From an uncultured Porphyromonadaceae bacterium (lineage in GTDB: Bacteria; Bacteroidota; Bacteroidia; Bacteroidales; Muribaculaceae): a DNA stretch of 12,294 nt. Below, piece by piece: positions 1-5,087 of this stretch. The stretch is taken from contig CABRGT010000057.1 of assembly GCA_902470475.1 (NCBI GenBank), positions 1 through 12,294 of the forward strand, written 5' to 3'. Position 1 is the first letter of the stretch. The number at the start of each line of letters is the position of its first letter. The notes under the pieces were generated by a model. It was not told the DNA's origin and made no database searches. It was given only the letters and a program-made list of their open reading frames with translations. A program made the translations under genes and the position numbers.

Positions 1-43
1 CATACCCGAGGCCGATGACGCAGATTTTGATATCCTTTTCCAT
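1..43 (-). CDS. Nucleotide-sugar dehydrogenase, N-terminal fragment (partial)
   Basis: Only the first 14 codons are in the window; the gene continues past the left edge. They read MEKDIKICVIGLGY, a beta strand followed by the start of a glycine-rich Rossmann NAD-binding loop (GLGYxG). This is how UDP-glucose/UDP-HexNAc 6-dehydrogenases of the WbpO/TviB type begin. The ATG lies 17 nt after the stop of the 4-epimerase gene on the same strand, so the two are almost certainly co-transcribed. In WbpP-WbpO and TviC-TviB pairs the epimerase and dehydrogenase together make UDP-N-acetylgalactosaminuronic acid for surface polysaccharide. The family call rests on a short N-terminus plus context, so the exact substrate is unknown. 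Confidence 0.7.
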   Translation of the reverse strand, partial: MEKDIKICVIGLGY

Positions 44-60
44 TGCTTATTGATTTATTT

Positions 61-1035
61 TCAAAGGTTTGCTTTATACCATTCGATAGCCTCGTTCAGG
101 CCGCGTGCGAAATCGTATTCCGGGTCATATCCCAGCAGGCGGCGAGCCTTGGATATATCGGCATTTGAGTGCTTTATGTCGCCCTTGCGGTCGGGTCCGA
201 AGATCGGTTCGATGTCCTTTCCAAGAGCCTTGGTCAGGATGTAATAGATGTCCAGCAGGTATTCGCGGCCGCCATAAGCGATATTATATGCCTGGCCGGC
301 GGCTTCGTGCGGCGCGAGACAGGCCTTCAGGTTGGCTTCGATTACGTTGTCAATGTATGTGAAGTCGCGGCTTTGCTTGCCGTCGCCGTTTATCGTAGGC
401 CGTTCGTCGTTGAGCAGCTGTTTGATGAACTTCGGCAGCACTGCGGCATATGCGCCGTGCGGATCCTGACGGCGTCCGAAGACATTGAAATAACGCATCC
501 CGTAAGTGTCAAGTCCATAATGCATCGTGTACTGTTTTGCCCATTCTTCGTCGCAACGTTTCGTCACGGCATATGGCGAGAGCAGATTCCCTTCGGTACC
601 TTCCTGCTTCGGAAGGTGCGCCTCGTCACCGTAAACCGATGAACTCGATGCATATACAAACTTCTTCACACCGTTCTGACGGGCCGCCTCAAGCATATTC
701 AGAGTACCCTGGATATTGTTGAGGCTGTAGAAAAGGGGCATCTCGATCGAGCGCGGAACGCTGCCCCATGCGGCTTGGTTAAGGACGTAATCAACACCTT
801 TACAAGCCGCTACGCAAGTGTCGAGATCTTTGATGTCGCCCTTTATAAACTCATAATTCGGGTTATCGATGAACATATCGACATTGGATTGCTTTCCTGT
901 CGACAAGTCATCAAGGCAGCGCACGCGGTAACCCATGGAGAGGATAGCCTCGCACAGGTTCGAGCCGATGAAGCCGGCGCCGCCTGTCACGAGAAACAAT
1001 GAATTCTCCGGAAATTTCAAATGTTTGTAACTCAT
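61..1035 (-). CDS. UDP-N-acetylglucosamine 4-epimerase, WbpP/TviC type
   Basis: This is a 324-residue extended short-chain dehydrogenase/reductase, full length for the family. The N-terminal NAD-binding motif GGAGFIG is at residues 18-24. The catalytic serine cluster SSSS is at 130-133 and the active-site YAVTK (YxxxK) at 155-159. The stretches GSVPRSI and RYFNVFGRRQDPxGAYAAV closely match what I remember of Pseudomonas WbpP and Salmonella TviC, which interconvert UDP-GlcNAc/UDP-GalNAc or their uronic acids in the cytoplasm. The next gene downstream begins like the partner 6-dehydrogenase. The gene lies 64 nt after the 263-residue hypothetical protein on the same strand, with no clear promoter of its own, so it is probably driven by the invertible promoter at 2648-2861. 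The choice between the N-acetyl-hexosamine and the hexuronic acid as substrate cannot be settled from sequence alone. Confidence 0.88.
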   Translation of the reverse strand: MSYKHLKFPENSLFLVTGGAGFIGSNLCEAILSMGYRVRCLDDLSTGKQSNVDMFIDNPNYEFIKGDIKDLDTCVAACKGVDYVLNQAAWGSVPRSIEMPLFYSLNNIQGTLNMLEAARQNGVKKFVYASSSSVYGDEAHLPKQEGTEGNLLSPYAVTKRCDEEWAKQYTMHYGLDTYGMRYFNVFGRRQDPHGAYAAVLPKFIKQLLNDERPTINGDGKQSRDFTYIDNVIEANLKACLAPHEAAGQAYNIAYGGREYLLDIYYILTKALGKDIEPIFGPDRKGDIKHSNADISKARRLLGYDPEYDFARGLNEAIEWYKANL

Positions 1036-1055
1036 TTGTGGAATTATTCTTTTGT

Positions 1056-1070
1056 TATAGTTTTACTATA
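1056..1070. repeat. Small inverted repeat before the epimerase gene
   Basis: TATAGT (1056-1061) and ACTATA (1065-1070) are perfect inverted copies around TTT. The pair sits in the 64-nt gap between the hypothetical gene and the epimerase gene, 21 nt before the epimerase ATG. It is AT-only except for one pair and has no T-run, so it is unlikely to be a terminator. It may be a minor operator or simply chance. Confidence 0.25.
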
Positions 1071-1099
1071 TTCTATTGAGTACAAGTGTCTTGTCCGAT

Positions 1100-1891
1100 T
1101 TACACGGCTGCTCGGGCGCTGTGCGTGATTGCCTCGCGCATGAAGCGGTTGACTTTGATGCTGCCGAGCCGTTCGCTTTCGAGGCGGTTGTGGTATTCCA
1201 TGAATTTTTCAGTCGTCATGAACCGTCCCGAAGCGTTCAGAAACTGCTCCAGCGCGGTCAGCATCCGCCGGTCCGAAGTGTCGTGGTGGTCGAGATAATG
1301 GCTGTAGCGTTCGAACAGCGACTGCTTGTACCGCAGCTGTCCGTGGCCCTCGTAGGCGAACAGGTCCGACTGCAGGAGGATTGCCGCCCTGTGCAGGGCG
1401 TCGTAGGCTGTAAGCAGCCCCGTCTGCCGTCCGTCGGCAAAATCCGAATGCCAGCGCTCCTCCGCAATGCAGAGCCATTCCATCGGTTTGCCCGAATAAG
1501 CCTGGTCGTGCCGTGCTACGCCGCGCCTTATCTCGCGGAACATCGCATATTCATCCACATTCCGGTCTCCCCGTATCATCAGCTCAAATGCCCTGAGAAT
1601 GTATTGGTTCAGTTTCGCTGCATCCGCCCCCACTGCATATGCCAGTCTGTGAGCCATATCGTAAGGCCTCATGGCCGCGAAAGCGTCTGATGCGGGCATT
1701 GCTGGCATTGTCCTGTCGAGGCGCTGCACAGCCATGCGGGCCGTCTGCCGCAGTTCGTTGCTGTCCCGGCTGGGCCGGAAACCATGCATCATCATGCCGG
1801 CGTTGGAGGCAAGCTGGCATATCAGCGATACAAAACCGCCGATGTCTTCGGGATCTGTAAAATCTACGATATTTACGTCAGGCATATTCAT
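1100..1891 (-). CDS. Uncharacterised protein downstream of the UpxY-like gene
   Basis: I do not recognise this 263-residue protein. It has no signal peptide or membrane segment and looks soluble, mostly helical and rich in His, Arg and Met. A hydrophilic central part (about residues 80-165) contains many charged residues, and the last 100 residues look like two or three amphipathic helices (for example LLTAYDALHRAAILLQ). Its ATG is 16 nt after the stop of the UpxY-like gene and the epimerase gene follows 64 nt later, so it belongs to the same operon. In Bacteroides capsule loci this slot is usually taken by UpxZ, a roughly 150-residue inhibitor of non-cognate UpxY proteins. This protein is much longer and I see no convincing UpxZ similarity, so a UpxZ-like regulatory role is only a positional guess. 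The frame is well supported by its length and by the contiguous operon layout. Confidence 0.75.
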   Translation of the reverse strand: MNMPDVNIVDFTDPEDIGGFVSLICQLASNAGMMMHGFRPSRDSNELRQTARMAVQRLDRTMPAMPASDAFAAMRPYDMAHRLAYAVGADAAKLNQYILRAFELMIRGDRNVDEYAMFREIRRGVARHDQAYSGKPMEWLCIAEERWHSDFADGRQTGLLTAYDALHRAAILLQSDLFAYEGHGQLRYKQSLFERYSHYLDHHDTSDRRMLTALEQFLNASGRFMTTEKFMEYHNRLESERLGSIKVNRFMREAITHSARAAV

Positions 1892-1907
1892 GGCCGTTTA
1901 CTTATCG

Positions 1908-2459
1908 TCAGATCAGTTCGATATAATCAGTGCTGCCGATCTCGATTGCCGCTGCCAGCAGTCCCGGAAGGGTTACCACAAGCCGTTTCTTTCCCGACCC
2001 CTTGATCTTAAGCAGTGTGCCTTCAAAGCCGTTGAGTGGACCGTCGCATACCATTCTGACCTGTGATCCATACATGTTTGGCGTAATTTCGTCAGGCTGA
2101 AAGTAATGCGGAGTCTTTACCGATGACACGGCAGCGATAAAACGGTCCATATCAAAAGTCGGCACTACCAGAGGCTCGCGGTAGCCGCCCCCTTTCACGT
2201 ATCTGTATTGAAGCGTTTCCGTGCGTTCCACCGTGAAGTCGAGAGAGTTTCTGTCTGAATAAACGAACAGAAGATCCTGGATGACCGGGACTTCGATCCG
2301 TCTTTTCCGGCCGCCCGACTCGACAATCTTCGATGTCGTAGGGGTGAATATCCGGAAGCCGGCGTCGGCCAGCTGTTTGTATGCAGGCAACTTGGCGTTA
2401 GGACGTTTCAGGTCGCGCATCGCATACCATTTCGGCTCCTGTTCACCGGAGATTTCCAT
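1908..2459 (-). CDS. UpxY-type transcription antiterminator (NusG paralogue)
   Basis: This is a 183-residue specialised NusG-family protein. The NGN-type domain spans about residues 10-110, beginning KWYAMRDLKRP and containing IFTPTTSK and VPVIQDLLFVYSD. It is followed by a KOW domain at about 131-160 with GSQVRMVCDGPLNGFEG. This order and the length match the UpxY family of Bacteroidales. Those proteins bind RNA polymerase in the 5' leader of their own capsule operon and prevent premature termination, one regulator per locus. It is the first full-sized gene of the polysaccharide operon, lies about 200 nt downstream of the invertible promoter, and its ATG overlaps the stop of a small upstream ORF (TAATG). 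Together the switch decides whether the operon starts and this protein decides whether it is completed. I give no letter-specific symbol because the locus cannot be equated with a named capsule type. Confidence 0.9.
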   Translation of the reverse strand: MEISGEQEPKWYAMRDLKRPNAKLPAYKQLADAGFRIFTPTTSKIVESGGRKRRIEVPVIQDLLFVYSDRNSLDFTVERTETLQYRYVKGGGYREPLVVPTFDMDRFIAAVSSVKTPHYFQPDEITPNMYGSQVRMVCDGPLNGFEGTLLKIKGSGKKRLVVTLPGLLAAAIEIGSTDYIELI

Positions 2460-2641
2460 TATTTACCGGACAAATTTATGTTGACAGCTTCTCTTTGGGC
2501 AATATCTTCTAATCCTGCCTGAATTATCATTGCGTTGTAATTCAAGAAGTTGAATAACGTATGGTAAAAACCTCCGCCTTTTTCGTTAAGTCCAGCCAAA
2601 AGTAATTCCATAAAAGAATACAGGCTTTCCAGAAGATACAT
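2459..2641 (-). CDS. Possible small leader protein coupled to the UpxY-like gene
   Basis: This ORF has 60 codons from ATG at 2641; a GTG two codons earlier at 2647 would also serve. The product starts MYLLESLYSFMELLLAGL, a hydrophobic amphipathic stretch, and ends NINLSGK. The TAA stop overlaps the ATG of the antiterminator gene (TAATG), an arrangement typical of translational coupling. The GTG is the first triplet outside the left inverted repeat (2648-2666), so the transcript's start region and any ribosome-binding sequence would fall within or next to the recombination site. I know no homologue. It could be a real small protein, a regulatory leader peptide tuning UpxY production, or an untranslated leader with a fortuitous ORF. 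Its base composition is AT-richer than the genes downstream. Confidence 0.45.
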   Translation of the reverse strand: MYLLESLYSFMELLLAGLNEKGGGFYHTLFNFLNYNAMIIQAGLEDIAQREAVNINLSGK

Positions 2642-2647
2642 TTTCAC

Positions 2648-2666
2648 TATCTCTTAGAAAGAGATA
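2648..2666. repeat. Left inverted repeat (recombination site) of the promoter switch
   Basis: On the minus strand this reads TATCTCTTTCTAAGAGATA. It matches the right repeat at 2843-2861 in inverted orientation at 18 of 19 positions. Each copy is also a near palindrome: arms TATCTCTT and AAGAGATA flank a 3-nt core (TCT), perfectly in this copy. Two inverted recombinase-binding arms around a short asymmetric core is the architecture expected of a tyrosine-recombinase crossover site. The copy abuts the GTG of the small leader ORF. Confidence 0.85.
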
Positions 2667-2677
2667 CTTTTGATGCG

Positions 2678-2685
2678 CAAAGTTA
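2678..2685 (-). promoter_or_regulatory. Promoter -7 element of the polysaccharide operon
   Basis: The minus strand reads TAACTTTG, a perfect match to the Bacteroidetes TAnnTTTG -7 consensus and the same octamer used by the tRNA-Ser and PBP promoters in this window. Transcription would begin near 2671, just inside the left inverted repeat, and run toward the antiterminator gene. No good TTG is found 17-22 nt upstream (the region reads TGCGTTATT), so the -33 box is weak. This is not unusual for regulated promoters. Confidence 0.7.
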
Positions 2686-2842
2686 AGAAATATTTCTGAA
2701 ATAACGCATATATCCGGCTGGAATTCATGCTGACATTGCCGTAAACCCGCAAGAGCTAAACAGTTATACGCTTTAATTTGAACCAAGATTAACAGCTGCC
2801 AGTACCTAACAATCAATAATACAGAAATATATCAGGTTTTCT

Positions 2843-2861
2843 TATCTCTTTCTAATAGATA
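2843..2861. repeat. Right inverted repeat (recombination site) of the promoter switch
   Basis: The plus strand reads TATCTCTTTCTAATAGATA, the inverted partner of 2648-2666 with one difference (T for G in the second arm). That change breaks the perfect palindrome of this copy, so the two sites may differ in recombinase affinity. It lies 11 nt from the terminator hairpin that follows the recombinase gene. Confidence 0.85.
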
Positions 2862-2872
2862 TGGATACATAT

Positions 2873-2913
2873 TGAAACAAAGCCTCCGGATCGTCTTCGG
2901 AGGCTTTGTTTCA
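2873..2913. terminator. Strong bidirectional terminator between recombinase and switch
   Basis: A perfect 16-bp stem is formed by TGAAACAAAGCCTCCG (2873-2888) and its complement CGGAGGCTTTGTTTCA (2898-2913), with a 9-nt loop. GC-rich pairs lie near the loop and A/T-rich pairs at the base, giving T-rich tails (TTTGTTTC) on both strands. It lies 28 nt past the stop of the recombinase gene, so it ends that transcript before the invertible promoter. It would also stop rightward transcription if the promoter were flipped. Confidence 0.88.
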
Positions 2914-2941
2914 GCATGCGCTTGTTCGAACTGCCCGATGC

Positions 2942-4177
2942 TCATCTCAGACATTTAAGAATCAGCGAATTGGCCTTGTCGACGATCGACGTGTCAAGAC
3001 TGGCCAGATATATCTGCGTTGTCATCTCGCTGTTGTGGCCCATGCCCTCAGAGATGACGCTCACTGGGATCCCCTTTGCTCTCGCCGCCGAGGCCCAGCT
3101 GTGGCGTGCCACATATAGGGTCAGTGGCATAGGCGATCCGGCCATTCGGGCCACCGTTTTCAGATTCCTGTTGATATTATAGCTGGCGTTGAGATACGTC
3201 CTCCTATCGTTCATTCCCGGCTTCGTGATGACGGGCAGAAGATAGTCGCTTTCGTTCGCCGGATACTTATTGAGAATCCGCTGCATCTCATTGGTCCATT
3301 CAATGACGAGAAGCTGCCCCGTCTTGCGGCGCCGGTATCTCACATATCCGTTGCAGAGGTCCGATTTTCGCAGGAAAGCCATGTCGATGAAACTCATTCC
3401 GCGCAGATAAAAACTCATAATGAACATATCCCTCGCAAAGTCAAGCCTGGGAGCAGCCGACAGATCAAGCGACTTGATTTTTCTTATCACGGCCAGAGGC
3501 ACGGCGCGTTTTATCGTCTTGTCTACACCTGTATACACGTGTCTGAAGGGCTGCCGGTTCTCGAAAGCACCGTTTTCGGCCGCCCGGTTATATACCGCCC
3601 TGAGTATGCGCATATAGAATGATGTGGTGTTCGCCTTGAGATCACATCCCCTTTGCCATGCCTCGTAGGCCTCTATTATTTCGGAAGTGAGGCCGTCTAT
3701 CATGAGGTCGTTCGTCTCGCCGAATTCACCTTCCGGGCTGTGGCTCGCCAGAAATTTTTTGAAACTGTTGAGTGCCGCCCTATATGTCTCGGATGTACGG
3801 ACCTTCCCGTTTCGTTTCAGCTGCGCGATGACCTTCTCCATGTAGTTGGACAGCGAATAGTCATGGACATACCTGCTGAATTCCTCGAGCAGGACATCCG
3901 GCGCATACTCAGGATCTTTCTCCCGCAGTCGTCGGTCAAGTCTCGTAAGGCGGTCCAGATCGTGGCGTATTTCCTCGCGCAGCGCCAGGATAAGCTCTCT
4001 GCGGTCGCTCTCGCGTCCGGCCGTCACGGTCGATCGGCGCATGTCCCATTCTTCCGGAAAGATTCTGTAGTTCGTCCGAAGCTGTCGTGTCTGGTGTCCG
4101 TGGGCGATCAGATAATAAATTGTTCCTTCGCGGTCTGCGGTGCATGAGGGTCGGAACTTTACTTTAATTGAAGCCAT
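2942..4177 (-). CDS. Tyrosine recombinase (phage-integrase family), likely promoter invertase
   Basis: This is a 411-residue site-specific recombinase of the common Bacteroidales type. It has an N-terminal arm-type domain (about 1-100), a SAM-like core-binding domain (about 105-215) and a C-terminal catalytic domain (about 225-405). The catalytic set is visible: R259 (LRGMSFIDMAFL), K285 (RRRKTGQ), R358-H359 (ARHSWA), H381 (GMGHNS) and nucleophile Y390 (TTQIYLAS). The usual first histidine of the HxxR box is Tyr355, a replacement I believe is frequent in this Bacteroidales subfamily. Length and catalytic residues look intact, so it is probably active. It lies just upstream of the inverted repeats, on the same strand, and is separated from them by a strong terminator. 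This is how locus-specific capsule promoter invertases are arranged in Bacteroides. The alternative is an integrase of a genomic island at the nearby tRNA-Ser gene, but no second att copy is visible. Confidence 0.92.
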   Translation of the reverse strand: MASIKVKFRPSCTADREGTIYYLIAHGHQTRQLRTNYRIFPEEWDMRRSTVTAGRESDRRELILALREEIRHDLDRLTRLDRRLREKDPEYAPDVLLEEFSRYVHDYSLSNYMEKVIAQLKRNGKVRTSETYRAALNSFKKFLASHSPEGEFGETNDLMIDGLTSEIIEAYEAWQRGCDLKANTTSFYMRILRAVYNRAAENGAFENRQPFRHVYTGVDKTIKRAVPLAVIRKIKSLDLSAAPRLDFARDMFIMSFYLRGMSFIDMAFLRKSDLCNGYVRYRRRKTGQLLVIEWTNEMQRILNKYPANESDYLLPVITKPGMNDRRTYLNASYNINRNLKTVARMAGSPMPLTLYVARHSWASAARAKGIPVSVISEGMGHNSEMTTQIYLASLDTSIVDKANSLILKCLR

Positions 4178-4371
4178 TTGAATTTGTTTTGATTCGAGCC
4201 TCTAAGATACGGCAAAAGACTTGCAGCCGACATATCCCTCGCAAGGTAAATAAGCCGTGTTTACCGTGACAGCAGGCGTTCACGCCTGCGCTTACAGCAT
4301 CCAATGTCAAAATCGATGACGGCGCGCCATCCGCCGTTCTCATTCTCATCCCGTCGCCCCCGCAACGATAT
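4178..4371. other. Non-coding gap upstream of the recombinase gene
   Basis: No convincing gene is present. It should contain the recombinase promoter, but I see only a 7-of-8 -7-like octamer on the minus strand (TATCTTAG, 4209-4202) without a good -33 box. A short perfect hairpin lies at 4272-4289, and GTAAA/TTTAC inverted copies flank 4251-4259. A minus-strand frame covering 4164-4349 overlaps the recombinase start and has no recognisable features; I treat it as spurious. Confidence 0.5.
4272..4289. repeat. Short GC-rich hairpin upstream of the recombinase gene
   Basis: GCAGGCG (4272-4278) and CGCCTGC (4283-4289) form a perfect 7-bp stem with a TTCA loop, 95 nt upstream of the recombinase ATG. 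There is no T-run, so it is not a standard terminator. It could be a protein-binding site or an RNA leader structure controlling recombinase expression. Function is unknown. Confidence 0.3.
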
Positions 4372-4409
4372 AAAAAAAGAGCCGCGAGTCTTTGACTTGC
4401 AGCTCTTTT
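4372..4409 (-). terminator. Terminator of the tRNA-Ser gene
   Basis: On the minus strand, AAAAGAGC (4409-4402) and GCTCTTTT (4382-4375) form the outer 8-bp stem. An inner stem of TGCAAGTC with GACTCGCG extends it with one G-T pair and small mismatches, closing on AAA. The stem is followed by an uninterrupted run of T to 4372. It starts two bases past the tRNA 3' end, a textbook intrinsic terminator. Confidence 0.85.
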
Positions 4410-4411
4410 CG

Positions 4412-4498
4412 CGGAGAGGACGAGATTCGAACTCGTGGTAGGATTGCTCCTACGTCAGTTTAGCAAACTGGTGGTTTCAGCCACTCACCCACCTCTCC
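4412..4498 (-). tRNA. tRNA-Ser(GCT)
   Basis: This is an 87-nt type II tRNA. The acceptor stem pairs GGAGAGG (4498-4492) with CCTCTCC (4419-4413), with discriminator G at 4412. The D-arm reads GTGGCTGAAACCAC-like, and the anticodon loop TTGCTAA within CAGT/ACTG gives anticodon GCT, for serine codons AGC/AGU. The long variable arm (GTAGGAGCAATCCTAC) is diagnostic of tRNA-Ser. The T-loop reads GAGTTCGAATCTC. CCA is not encoded and would be added after transcription. It has its own promoter upstream and terminator downstream. Confidence 0.95.
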
Positions 4499-4512
4499 TT
4501 GCTATTGCGGTG

Positions 4513-4543
4513 CAAAGTTAATGCTTTTGATAGAAATACACAA
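4513..4543 (-). promoter_or_regulatory. Promoter of tRNA-Ser
   Basis: On the minus strand there is TTG at 4543-4541, a 20-nt spacer, and TAACTTTG at 4520-4513, a perfect Bacteroidetes -7 element. The predicted start is near 4506, about 8 nt before the mature tRNA. Confidence 0.8.
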
Positions 4544-5038
4544 CTAATTCGACTGATTTTTTTTACTGTCGGCTGACATTTCTTCATAATTCGGTATGGA
4601 TGAGAGGAATTCATAACCGCTCCCCGTGAATCGGCAGCAATAGTGCCGCAGCCCGTTCGACACGATCAGATAGCGGGCGCCCAGTACCGAATTATACCGC
4701 GCTATCTGCTCGAATACCCTGCGCGTGATCTCCACGCTCGGGCGCTTGTATTCGACGATGCAGAGCGGTTGCAGGGCGCGCGTATATATTAATGTGTCGC
4801 AGCGCCGCCGCGTGCCGTTCAGCGTAAGCCCCACTTCGTTGGCCACGAAAGCCGTGGGAAAACGCAGCACCTCCGTCAGATACCCGACAAACTGTTGCCG
4901 TACGTATTCCTCCGGCGTCGCCGCCACCCATTTTCCGCGCAGCCCGTCATAGAGGCGCCGCACCCCGTCGCCGTCATCCCTGACGGCCGCGGCGCTTTGC
5001 GGCAGATTCAGTTCCGTATTACTCTTTTCTTGTGACAT
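4544..5038 (-). CDS. Small protein with HsdR N-terminal-like (PD-(D/E)xK) domain
   Basis: This is a 164-residue protein from the ATG at 5038. An ATG 13 codons earlier at 5077 would extend into the region just before holA and is less likely. Residues about 40-140 resemble the type I restriction enzyme HsdR N-terminal nuclease fold (HSDR_N_2): YVRQQFVGYL, then E68, D81 (RRRCDTLIY) and E96-x-K98 (CIVEYKRP), the PD-(D/E)xK signature. The usual catalytic residues are thus present. The ATPase motor domain of HsdR is absent, and no hsdS or hsdM lies nearby, so this is not a restriction system. A stand-alone HsdR_N protein divergent from holA is, as I recall, a recurrent Bacteroidetes arrangement, suggesting a housekeeping role in DNA metabolism. 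Its activity is not known to me. Confidence 0.85.
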   Translation of the reverse strand: MSQEKSNTELNLPQSAAAVRDDGDGVRRLYDGLRGKWVAATPEEYVRQQFVGYLTEVLRFPTAFVANEVGLTLNGTRRRCDTLIYTRALQPLCIVEYKRPSVEITRRVFEQIARYNSVLGARYLIVSNGLRHYCCRFTGSGYEFLSSIPNYEEMSADSKKNQSN

Positions 5039-5063
5039 TTTGTGCGCATTCGGATTTTTCTGT

Positions 5064-5073
5064 GTAAATTTAC
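5064..5073. promoter_or_regulatory. Candidate shared promoter/operator between divergent genes
   Basis: The 49-nt gap between the HsdR_N-like gene and holA contains the perfect palindrome GTAAATTTAC. On either strand it gives TAAATTTA, 7 of 8 to the TAnnTTTG -7 consensus, so one site might serve both directions. TTTG at 5039-5042 is a possible -33 box for holA, at a rather long 22-nt spacing. This is a weak call. Confidence 0.3.
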
Positions 5074-5087
5074 GCAAATTTTTTCAG

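Larger units (their letters stand above)
2648..2861. promoter_or_regulatory. Putative invertible promoter segment (phase switch)
   Basis: A 176-bp interior (2667-2842) is bounded by 19-nt inverted repeats with one mismatch. The interior has no convincing gene, is AT-rich, and carries a perfect Bacteroidetes -7 element near its left end pointing at the antiterminator gene. The size, repeat length, promoter position and adjacent tyrosine recombinase fit the DNA-inversion switches that turn Bacteroides capsule operons on and off. In the orientation shown the promoter faces the polysaccharide genes (ON). After inversion it would fire rightward into the hairpin at 2873-2913, which would stop antisense transcription of the recombinase gene. 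Inversion itself is inferred, since only one orientation is present here. Confidence 0.82.

Noticed and set aside
1076..1690. 204-codon plus-strand frame opposite the 263-residue hypothetical gene
   Set aside because: I prefer the minus frame, which fits the operon spacing (16 nt and 64 nt) and begins properly after the UpxY-like gene. The plus frame has no context or recognisable motif.
2773..2780. Plus-strand octamer TTAATTTG inside the invertible segment as a second promoter
   Set aside because: It lacks the first TA of the TAnnTTTG consensus and has no TTG at suitable distance, so I do not call a divergent promoter.
2586..2816. 76-codon minus-strand frame inside the invertible segment
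   Set aside because: It crosses the left inverted repeat and the promoter, so inversion would destroy it. It also overlaps the better-placed small ORF that is coupled to the UpxY-like gene.
4164..4349. 61-codon minus-strand frame before the recombinase gene
   Set aside because: It overlaps the recombinase start in another frame, has a low-complexity composition and no recognisable homology or ribosome-binding sequence.
4544..5038. A type I restriction-modification system
   Set aside because: Only the HsdR N-terminal-like domain is present; there is no helicase motor, hsdM or hsdS.
5040..5087. Upstream ATG at 5040 as the holA start
   Set aside because: It would add 16 residues (MCAFGFFCVNLRKFFQ) absent from the family and would leave the divergent genes with no promoter space. 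ATG 5088 fits better.
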